From Caenorhabditis elegans (taxonomy: Eukaryota; Nematoda; Chromadorea; Rhabditida; Rhabditidae), in NCBI RefSeq assembly GCF_000002985.6, contig NC_003282.8:11222001-11286000 (forward strand): a stretch of 64,000 nt of DNA, written 5' to 3'. Position 1 is the stretch's first letter; every line of letters begins with the position of its first letter. Shown piece by piece: positions 24,607 through 36,000 of the stretch. The position numbers and the translations under genes were made by a program. Below the pieces are notes generated by a model. It ran no database searches. It worked only from the letters and a program-made list of their open reading frames with translations, and was not told the DNA's origin.

Positions 24607-26052
24607 TTAAATATGAAGGCAAGGTCTGTGAATTTTCTGTTCAATTTTTGTTTCTTTCAGACTAATTGTGCCATCATCAACTTCAGAAATTTCTGAAAAC
24701 TTTGTTTGCATTGAAAGTGTTTCCACATCGAAGTGCTCTTTCGTGGATTTTTCTGATAATTCCTGAAAATTTATCGTTTTTTGATAAATTGAAAATTTAA
24801 ACTTACAAGATTTGTTAAATTTCTTGATTTCAAAGGATAAAAATCATAATTTTGGTTTATGAATCCATTTGATTCTCCATTTTTCCTCAATTTGCAGTTT
24901 GCATGCTGTTTCTGCTGTTTTTTCGTGAATCTCCAAGCCATTTCCAATATTATTGCGAATAATACAAGTATTACTAGACGACGATATTCCCAGAACTTTA
25001 AAATCAAATAATTTCCTGAAATGTTTAGAATCACTTACTATTTTACATGACTTCGATCCAACAACTTTGAAAAATGAATCGGATTTATTGTAGACGACTT
25101 CAAAGAATTTTTGGGATTGTTTGATAGTTTTCCAGTATGTTGTAACTGTATTTTCCATTATTAATTCACAAGTTTCTCCTCGGAATCCGGGTGGACAAGT
25201 GCAAATCCAAAATTTTAGAATTAAAAGAAATTACTTCATTCAAAGAAAAAACTACCTTCACAATATTCTTCTTTGATGCTGCACATCTCCATTGTAAATC
25301 GTAATCATTTTCAATTTCATCCGAGCAACTTAAAATTTAAACATGTTGAATTCTTAAAAAAGCATAGTATTTATTCCGTTAAACCGCAAATTGTGACATC
25401 ATGGTTTGTAGTTTTAACGTCACTTTTGTCAAGTGATCCAGCGCACAGTATTTATTGAACAATGAAATAATTTGAAAATTCAACTTTTTCTAATAGAGTA
25501 GTTATCTCTTTTGAATGAGTAAAATATAAAACATGAAAAGTAAACAAGCAAATTAAGATACTTACAGTTTCAGAAATATTTGAGTCAGGTTTTTATGTGT
25601 CTATGTATTTAATATGGTTGCCTCTCAAAATAACAAATACTGCATCAACACTAAAAAAATGGTACACAACTTTTTCTTATCATTCGATTTATTCCTTATA
25701 GTCACTACAAATTAATTTTTCAGTTTCATTCACTTTCGCAACGTAATATAATAACTATTATCTTTTTTTTAACTCACATGTCTTCTCTTAATTCTCCAAT
25801 TACACAATCAAATATTTCGAAGCATGAGGGTCCATAATATCCATATTTACAGGGACAAAATCCTAAATTTTTTTCGTTCTCTTCAAATATTGTTCCTGGT
25901 TCGTAACAATCATCTGGTTCTGAATTTTTATAGTTTTATTAAAATTCAATAAAAATCTGAATACCGAATTCTTTGCTTTCTAACAGTTGTAATACCGAAA
26001 GTAGAATAATAATGCTTCCAATTGTATTTTTTACATTTTTTTGTTGAAACAT
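24607..26052 (-). CDS. EGF-like, single-pass membrane protein
   Basis: Segments on the minus strand: exon 1 26052-25965 encodes a signal peptide (GSIIILLSVLQLLESKEF). Exon 2, 25919-25778, has an EGF tail pattern (FCPCKYGYYGPSC). A short segment near 25260-25281 reads KEEYCEG. A segment at about 25211-25039 reads WICTCPPGFRGETCE then a spacer. Exon 24995-24807 carries one membrane helix (LVILVLFAIILEMAW) followed by a basic stretch, and exon 24762-24607 is the cytoplasmic end. The layout is signal peptide, EGF-like repeats, one helix, short cytoplasmic tail, as in cell-surface adhesion or signalling proteins. The join before WICTC lacks any AG acceptor in frame, so the model is broken or unusual at that point. 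I cannot name the gene. Confidence 0.55.
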
Positions 26053-27003
26053 TATTTTTTTTCAAATCATACAGTATATCTGAAAAAAAAAGGAAATCAT
26101 TAGAAATGGAGCATCATATTTTTCAAGGGGTTTGGAAAGTGTTTGTTGCAACCTTGAGAAAGTGAGCATCAAATACCAGATCACAAAAAACTGTTTGTGT
26201 GTGGATTGACTCATCCGTTGATTTTTACTTCGGTAAACAACGAACAACTAGCAGACATCAGTTTTCGAGGATTTCAGTAACGGCATGAGAATTACAAAAA
26301 TTTCCTTCTTCTTTTCGAATGGATTGACGTCACAAGAATTTTACTGGGAAACGTCTGTAGAAAATCATTCGTGACGTCAGACCATACAAAAATGAATTGG
26401 GAATACAAAAACTGTGAGTTGGAGACTGAGGAAAATGAAGAATGATGAGGTGTTATCAGTGTACAACTATTTTATGGTTTAATCAGTTTTCCTCTTTAGT
26501 CTTCTGACATTATTCAAAGGAATAAAAAATATAAACAATTAGCAAAGGTTTTTTTGTTAACTAAATTTTTCAAACTGCCCTGAAACTGTGTGTGTTCAGA
26601 AATTCTTTTATTCAAAAATAAGTTTTATTTGGAAGATTCAATATTTATTTTCCCAGAATTATTATGGATTGATCTTCAAACTGCTGTTCACAACTGTTCA
26701 ACTGTTCAAAAGTGTTGCTTCTAATGAACCAAATGACATATCTGCGAATGCTGCTTATATGCAAATGTTTATTTCCATTTCCTCGAGTTTTTGTTGTAAT
26801 TCTAAATGTACGATTTCAAACGTTTTGCGAAGCGAAATTATCATATTACGACAAAAAAAATGCTCTTATCAGTTTTTCCCAATGACAAAAGAACCAGTTT
26901 ATATTTCTGTCATTGAAATCATCATTATATACATGGCAAAATAGTCCCCACTAATAGAAAATTTAATTAAATTAAAAGCATTAAAAATTATTAGGGCTCA
27001 TGT
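26053..27003. other. Upstream region of the EGF-like gene and 3' flank of gtl-1
   Basis: About 950 bases. The part next to 26052 is the likely promoter of the EGF-like gene and holds two TGACGTCA sites. The rest, including an open frame at 26588-26944 on plus, shows no protein features. Confidence 0.5.
26325..26379. promoter_or_regulatory. Pair of CRE (TGACGTCA) sites
   Basis: Two perfect 8-base palindromes TGACGTCA at 26325-26332 and 26372-26379, 47 bases apart start to start and about 270-330 bases upstream of the EGF-like gene's ATG. This is the consensus bound by CREB/ATF bZIP factors. Two perfect copies in an AT-rich region are unlikely by chance, so cAMP- or activity-linked control of that gene is a reasonable inference. 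Confidence 0.55.
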
Positions 27004-30000
27004 TTATTCATAGTCACTATCATCTCTTTGATATCTCGAGTCCTGTAAAATTAGATTTTTAAAAGTTTGTTTTGAATTAATTTCAACCAACATTTTCCCC
27101 AAAAAAAGACCCATCCGCTGGCTGAACTGGTGTCATTGGCATTGGAACTGGACTGTCCTGAAACAAAAAAACAGTTTTAAACAAGAAGAAGCCCACTAAC
27201 AGCATAAAAATCATCTTCAGTTTCAATTGCATCTGCAATGGTTGAGTAGAGAGCATGTCGACGCGGGCCACGTGGCAAACTGAAACATTCAATTATTCTC
27301 GTGAAGTTAAAAATTTAAAGTTCCCTAGAAATATGTCAATTCCCTTACTTAATACTAGTAGGTGGTGCATCTTCTCTTGTGATCAAATCATCTTCCGATA
27401 AATCAGACTTATCACTTTCTGTGACTTGACGAACTCTCATTTGTGGAACAGGAATGCTTATCGAAACTTCTTCCGTTGCTGACTCAGCAGCTGATTCATC
27501 TTGATCTGAAAAATATTTGTTTTAATTATTTAGATTGGAATATTTTTCTTACTTAACAACTCATAGTTTGCGGAAACGGATTGACTGAATATAACATTAA
27601 ATTTCTCGGTAAAACATTTGGAAAGTCCAAATGAGCTTGTTCGAGAACATGGAATAATTGGAATAGATGATACTAGTTTATAAAGGGAAAGAACCAAAAA
27701 ATAGACAAGCCAGTCAGGTTGTATTATTATATTTATATATATTCGAAAAGAATATCAAGTTTTTCAAAAGAAAACTAAAATTTGAGTTTTTGAAAAATTT
27801 TTACATGTATTAACTTTGAATTATTAATGTGTATTCCCAGTTTGAACTATAAGTCAACAAACCTTCCATGAGATTGAACTGAATTGATGGAATCTTTGGT
27901 TGCTCTAAAGAAGATCTTCGATTTTCAGTTATTTTCTTTTTTGCTTGCAATGAATCTCTCTTCAGATACTGTCCCGATGTTCTTCTAGAGCCGATTGGAC
28001 TAGGACCATCTACTGTTATCTAAAAATGGATTAATATGTCTCACTACTGCCGGGTGACATTTACCATTGGAACACTATTATTTGGTTCTAATTTGGAGTT
28101 ATCCGATGATCCACCACCTCCATCACTTCCACTTCCTCCGAATGATCCACGTTTGTACTTTCCACTAATAAACTTCCCTAGTTTTTTGTTCATATCCAAC
28201 ATTAAATTCATTTGTTCTTTCTGAAAAGTACACAGCTTTTGAGGAAAATTAACAAAAAAATCGTTACATGTCTCGAATCCATATTTTTCATTTTATGTTC
28301 CAATTCTCTGATTTCTTCTTTCAGCGTGAATTCCAATTGGGTTAAATGAGAAACTCTATTTAAAATTGCATCGGTTCTTTCTGCTGTTCGATGAATTCTT
28401 TCGTCATTTGAACTTAAATTCTTCTTTTCTGTTTCTCGTTTCATATCTTCTACACTTTCCTCTTCAAATGTATGAACTTTTTCCATTTCATCAGGTGACA
28501 GGAACAGTTCTTAAATGATAAATTAATTGTTACAACATAACATTTTCATTTGGTCGAGGAGGGCCTCCTCTTACCACATCAGCCAGACCAAGTGTCTCGA
28601 TAATATCAATGAAACAAACTTACTCAAACTTTGATCAAAAAGATTTTTTCTCTCGAACATCCGACTACTGGACTTGATTAGCTTGAACAGCCAAATGACA
28701 TGATAAATGATTGTAAATGGAGGTGGAAGCCATGGTGTCGATTCATATTCCATAACTTGTCCGTATCGCTCAAATAGAAAGATTTCACGAGTTGATTGAA
28801 TATGTTTCTCAAAAATATAAGTACATCCGGCAACCATTACATTCATCAAAAGGACATTGGTAGCTAACATGAAAACGGTCAGACCAACTGGAGCAATCCA
28901 GTAACCGGGAACACATGTCTCATCTGGAAAATAAATAATTGTGATGTGTTCCTTGAAATATTAGAAAACTTACGTGTAACATTTAACATGCTAATCGGAA
29001 TATTCTCATCTTCGTGAGTCTGCCAGATTTCATCTCCACAAGTATCAATTTCAGCTGCATAAACTTCTCCGTAAAGCATGAAATATGGTTGTAAGAAAAT
29101 ATTTCTGACAAGAATCCAGTGCCAATCTTCGTAGGGGTATGTTATACTTTGACGAAGTAATCCAAATGCGTACAAAGTGATGAAAACAAGCACGCAAAGA
29201 GGGATCATCGTGGGAATCTGAAAATTTTACTTACTTCTAATGTAAGTTTTTTCTTGAAACCTACCATTTCTGCGACAATATTGATATATGGTCCAAGTCC
29301 TTGTTGAACGGATAGATAGTCCACTAACTTTAGAGACCAAATTACCGAATTACAAATTATCAGGATTCTTCCAAGAGTTCTAAAATCACAAGTTAAATGG
29401 TAGGGCATTCAAAAAAACATTAACTGAATTGCTCGTACTATAATTTCAGTCCAGAAAAATTGAAGAAAACTATGTCTTAGTTGCTCGTCAATTCGATGTT
29501 TCTAAAGCGCAAATCAAGAGCACCTCAGTAATTTATTATTGCTTTATTTATTTGTTATTTATTGCTCCAGGAGCAGCAACCTAATACCTACAGGCATACC
29601 TGCGCATACTATGATAAGTATTCACAGTAGTTCTACTTACTTTGTAGTGGGGCTCAATCGAATAAAATACGCAATTAAATAAGTTAACAGTCCAAATGCA
29701 AGTAATCCATTCCGATATTGAAAGAAGAACACTCGAAGTTGTTTTAATACAGGTTTTGAGGTGTCCATCATTATAGTTGATACAACTTTCCGACCTATTT
29801 CCAGAGTCCACACAAAAATATAAGCAAATACATACCATTCCGACCAGCTTGCGATTCTGAATAAACAAATTTAAATTTGGAAATTAAATCATAAAAGTGA
29901 ATACCTTTGAGTTTTAACCAGCAAATTGTAAGTCAATAAAATCAAAAACCAAATAAATGCAAAAAACCATAGCCAATAAGTGGTGATCGGAGCCTTGTAA

Positions 30001-33000
30001 AACTCCATTATTTTCTTTTTCCATGATAATGGCCGTTGCTGAACAGAAATTTAAATTGTAATTAATAAAAATAATTGGCTATTACCGTATAAACTTGAAC
30101 AGTTACATTTCTAGATGAGGAGAACTCTCGAGATGATTTTTGTCTTGTTTGTGTGTCAAGTTCTTCACTTGGATCAATATACATATCATCGTGATTCATT
30201 GCCACTGCCACAGATCCACGTTTTCCTGTTCTGTTGATGTCTGAAAATTAAGATATTGATTATTTATGTGAAATGATATTTTCTGTCAAAAAGTTGCACA
30301 AAATTGACAGTAATTTGTTAACGGAAAAACTTTCAAAAAATTGCCGAGAGACTGTGAAAAATTTTGGCAACTCGTTAAAAAGTCCCTATAGGTCGCAAAA
30401 GGTTCAATGAAAATTTCTATAGACTATTGGCTATTGGTATAAATTACAGGCGCATACAGGGAAAATCAAAAAAAAAATCGAAGAAAGTTGACTTACACAT
30501 TTCCGTGGCCTTCTTTTGCTCCTGCTCATCGTCGTCTGATGTTTCAATTTTCAGACATGCTGGTGGCTTAATCACGTTCTTTTTCGATTTTTTGATAGAC
30601 ATAGTTCTTGCACGATTCCTTCCCGTAACAATCGGAGGTGCAACCACAATTCTACTGATACCCATGTCTGGTTTCTTCTTTTCAGAGAAGTTCAACTTAT
30701 CGCGGACTAACTGTAAAAATATGCAATTAAAATAATTAAAATATTGTACAAGTACCCTATGAATACTCAAAGGTTGATCTGCACTTAAGCTCTGTGCTCT
30801 TAATTTAGCATCCTCCTCATCAGAATCATCAGAATCACTTGAACTATCTGATGAAGTGTCTGTATCCTCAGCGCTGTTCATTTCAGAATCAGACATTTCT
30901 TCGTCGTGTTCAGCTGCTGTTTTTGGTTGGAGCATTAATTGTTCCTTTGTTTTGAAACCGAGTAGAAAAATCAGAGGTGGAGCTGCTAAGCACGTAAGTA
31001 CTTTCGAGTTTTGATTATTTTTCATGAGTAGACCGCCCTGCCAAAGATCAGAAAGAAGCATTTGACAACTGAAAATTCAAACAATTTGAATTGTAATATT
31101 ATTTAAAATAAAAACTCTTACCAAGGATGAGCTAAAAACTTCCGATGACCGTTATTTGCAGCCAGAGAAAGACATGTCTCATCTCCCCAATTTGCGAGTT
31201 CACATGTTAATAGGCGAAGTGTCTGATCACGTCCATGTTTGGTGCAGTATTCAAGAACCTCTACAGCCAATTCGGAAAATTCACTGAAACTCTTTTCAAT
31301 ACAAGTTGGTTCCGAAAATCCGGCAAAAAAGGTTCAGAATAACTAACTCGCTGAATTCTGTAAAATCCTGGCTCATTCCAATTTCTCCAGTTGCTAATGA
31401 AGCTGTTTTGGCAAGTGATACGTATAAACGGCTCGCTACTAATGCCTGTGAAATGAACGTTTGCAAAAATAAATCAAAAATAAACTCACTTTAGCCATTC
31501 CTTCTTCTCCATGAGTCCACATCAATTTTGCCATTTTTTGTCTCTTTGTAAGGACTGCCCAAATCATTAGGTCACTGTATGGATAACGGAAAGTAAAATC
31601 CATGTTGGCTTCTTCCTCAAGATTTGAGAAATCATCTTCTGAAATGGATAGGTTAAAGATTCAAATGAAAAAGATTATTGTCACCATCGTCTGACTCCCG
31701 TTTCCTTCCACCTCCATTGAATAATGAGATAATAGAATTACGAGCATTATTGATTAAACTAATTTGCATTGAAGACATTCGTTCTCTTCCTGCATCACCA
31801 GATGGTCCAATGACATCATTCCTTCCTCCATTACTATTACTGTGAACACGTTTTCCAAACTGGAAAAGTAAATTATAAAATTGTAAATACGTGAACTTTT
31901 GCACGCTTATTTTTTTCTTTTTATCAGCAAATCTACGAGTTAGTGAAAAAAACACAGCCAGTGTAGATTTTAAAGTTTATTTCGAATTTTTACAAGATGG
32001 CAGAAAACACAGCTTCCGAGAATGATGTTGAGAAAGTATACATTGCGATTGATGATAAGTAAGTGATTTGGGAGTTTGGCTTCCATGAAAAATATTCGAA
32101 AATTGTATACACAAAAAGGGTGGGCGGAACAAAAACGGTGCCAGAGTTGCAAATCCACTTTTGTGTAGCCCCTTTTCAAATGTTTCCCCAATCTGTGGAG
32201 CCTGAAGTTCTAGAATGGATTGAGACTTAGTGGAAAGTACAGAGAAAACGAGGATACTTACTGAATAGAAGAAATAAATAATTGAAAATTAAAAAAGTAG
32301 CATTCTTTTCCAGAATAAAAGGTTACCAAGTTGTCGAGAGTATAGGAGAAGGAGCTTATGGACAAGTATTCAAAGTTTCAAAGAATGCAAAGAAATACGC
32401 AATGAAAGTGGAACCCAATCGGTTGGATGGTGGCCCAGCGTCAATCACCAAGGAGGTTTGGCAATATTTATGGAACGATTTTTAATACTATGTGAAATTT
32501 TAGATAGAGGTTATGATGGAATTGAATAATCGTGGTGCTAAGTTCTTCCCAATATTCGAGACAGGAGGACGAGAACCAAAATTCCACATGGTTGTGATGA
32601 CTCTTTTGGGCGAAAATCTACAAGTGTTGAGAATGAAGGGATGCAACCCGAAGGCTTGTACACCTGGAACATGGAGCCGCATTGGGATACAATGCCTTTT
32701 TGTGTAAGTTTAGAGAGTACTGATTTTTATGATCCAAATATTTTCAGTGTAAAACAAATGCACGACTGCGGCATCCTTCATCATGATCTGAAACCCACGA
32801 ATTTCGTGTGGGGCCAGTCGGATGAAGCTCTCACATGCCGAGTATTCTACCTCATCGATTTCGGAATTTCCCGCAAATTCATCCGCCACGTCAAAGGAAC
32901 TCCAATAAATCAACAAAATGGCTTTGAATTTCGAACGGAAAAGAAGAAAGTTCACTCACTGGTTGGAACACCAAAGTACACATCACCCAAAGCTCATGCT

Positions 33001-36000
33001 ATGGCCGATTTGGTTAGTTGGAATGAATATCGGCAATTTAAACAATGTTTTTTTTCAGGGAAGAGGTGATGATTTGTGGTCCCTCATGTATATGATTGCT
33101 GAGCTCGTGAAACCATTGCCATGGGAGATACTCGAAGCGAAAATGTTGGAAAACACGAAACTCAAGAGTAAGCTCAAGGATCATTTCGGCATGGGTCAGT
33201 GTTATTTATAATTTAAAATGAAAATAATAGTTTTTTTACAGATGGATTTGGAAAAATTGAAACCATGCTCCATGCCTGCACTTTCAACTCATTTCCAAAC
33301 TATGAAATGATATACCTTGCATTCAAAGAAGTGTTCAACAAAAGTGGGGTTTCTTGGCTAGATCCTTATGATTGGGAGGGAAAGAACATGCCGTCTTACA
33401 AACGATGGGTAAGTTTTTCATAAACCATTTCTGTATTCTCATCGTTGCGTGTTTCAGAGACAGCATGCCGAAAAACAGCGTCCATTGTTCGCTTGGGAAC
33501 AGCCTGACGTCGGCTCTTACTTCCGAAAGGATCCATTTACAACGGTTCAAAATGCAAATGTAACGGGGAAGACGACGAAAAAGAAGAAGCATGGGAAGGA
33601 AACAACTGATGAGACGACTGTGGAGACTTGCGAGGAAATCAACGGATCTGTCAAGAAGCCACAAAAAGGAACTGAACTCAAGAAAGCAGTGTTTCATAAA
33701 TAAATTGATTTGATGTGAAATGTTTAAAGAGATTATACAAACTATCATGAACACAAGATTTTAGCTAATGTTATCATCGGAATGTTTATAATCATTATAA
33801 ACTCGACAAACCTGCTTTCTATTGTTGAACAAAAAATATTGATTTTTGAATTCTTCCTTTGTGTAATTCGATTTGTATAGATTTCCCATCAAGTTCTCGA
33901 CTAATCTTCCAACTTCGACAAGTTTTATGTGATGTTTTGAGTCAACTAACAGATTAGTTCTCAGAGTATTTTGAGGTCCTTTGTCAGTGTTATAGAGATG
34001 CTCCAGCCTTCCGTAAGTTAAAAACTTTTGCATAGAAACTCCGTTCTCAAGAAGTAAATGTACGAAATCGATACGATCATTGGAAAGTGCTTCAATCATT
34101 GCATTGTGCAAGTCTTGAGTAGTCCATTCAGTTCCATTTGCGAAGATTTCAGTTCTAGCAATGTCAGCTCTGTTCCAAGCAAGAGCCAGTTGAAGTTGTT
34201 CTGGTGGTGATAGGTTTTGACCTTTTAAAAGACATGACATGATTACGTGATCCAAATCTTCTCTCGATGATTCACCCAAACGAAAAATTGTCATCTGAAA
34301 CAAACGTTGAAGAAGTTTCAACAAATCAGGAAATTACCAAAGACTTGTTTGTAGAGCATTCAACAATCTGCTTGATTAATTTCTGAGCTGTTTTCGGATC
34401 ATATCCAAATATTCTTCGAACAATGTTTACCAACTGATTTCTGATATTGTCGGATAAAAATCTAAAAATATTAGAAACAATGAAGTACGACTTTTACCTA
34501 AAACTAACCCATTTTGTGACACAGCTTGATGAGCAAAAGCCAGAATATCTGCTGCTCGACCACTTCCATCACAAACAATTACGGGTATACGGGGAATACT
34601 GAAAAATGTTACTTCTATTACCGACGTGTTGATTGTTTTAAAACAATTTGAGGAATGCAATTTATAATTCACGACAATTTACAGAACATACGTTGTTACA
34701 TAATCATGAACCATTTTGATAGTGAATGCTCCTCCCTCCAGTACAACACAAACTAATGGAATTGCACTTCTCTTTTTGTCGCCTTGAGCTAAATATGCTT
34801 CCAATCGTTTTCGCATTATGATTTCAGCACCATATCTGAATAATACTGTGATTTACTAATAAACTTGAATTATCTACCGGTTGACGGTTCCATTGTCGGA
34901 AAACAAAAAGTACGAATGATTATCATTGAGTTCTTTCAATCTTGTGTTATTGAACACATTTGTTGCATATGTTACTGTTGAATCTTTTCCAACAAATCGA
35001 CTTCTCTGTTTCAACATTCCCCACGAAGCTATTCCAATAGCTACCACGTGATTCTTTGATGTATGGTTTCCATGGTCTAAATTTTAAAATTTATAATTTT
35101 AAGTCACAGGCTCTAAGGATGTTTTATGCTTGAAAATTTCACATATCATGCTATCAACAAATGCCTGGAAAATTCTATTGAATATAGAAAATGTATTCAC
35201 CAAAAAGTGAGCCTCTCGGTATGAACATCGAGTGGGCGAGGAGGACGTCCAATTGAATAACCCAAAATAGCCCAAAAGACCAAAATTCCAAAGCTGAGAT
35301 TTTTGCAAATTTATACAATTTTTTTAAAATGTGTGCACACTTTTTGAATTTTTCCAAACTTTTGAAGTATCTGGACCAGAAGCTAGAGATCTGTTCCGTA
35401 CTCCCATTTTTCATTTTAAATCTACTTGCTCTTATTATTCCTATGAAGTTTTATAGTTATTCTAACCATGTAATGCTGAATCCAAATGCTTTACAACTCC
35501 TTCATCCAACCCAGAAGTAATAATCCATGCATCAGTTGACTTTGCAATCTTCATGATTCCTTTTCGGAACGTTCGTGCCAATTTCGGTTGCAGACTGCAA
35601 ATATTATCTTATCATTATCATCTTCATTTATGCTTCCACTCTGTGATATCATTATTCTCGATCAAATTTTATCACATCAAACCCCAACCACCTCGGAGAA
35701 TTGTGGCATTCTTCGTGACGTAAAAAACGGTAAAGGTATCAGTGAGGAATTTGGAAGAGAAGTAATTGATAGAAAAAAGGTGAGGGGTATGTCCTGGGAA
35801 CGGAAAAGATTATAAGAGTCTTATGTACATTCAGTAGGTGTTAAGGGAGATTAATTTAGAACGAAAGATCAGGTTCAACTCTTATATACTGCTTTGAATG
35901 GTGTTTAAGAGAAAATTGAAAGTTTAATATTTCCAGTGAGTCTAATATTCCTGAAAATAATCAAACAAATTAAAATTTGTTTTCAAGGTTAACTTCAAAC

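Noticed and set aside
26588-26944. 118-codon plus-strand frame
   Set aside because: Phe/Ile/Ser-rich with no recognisable domain, lying between two minus-strand genes. Probably chance.
33335-33754. 139-codon minus-strand frame over the end of the kinase
   Set aside because: Antisense shadow of kinase exons 6-7; the gtl-1 reading frame skips this part as intron.
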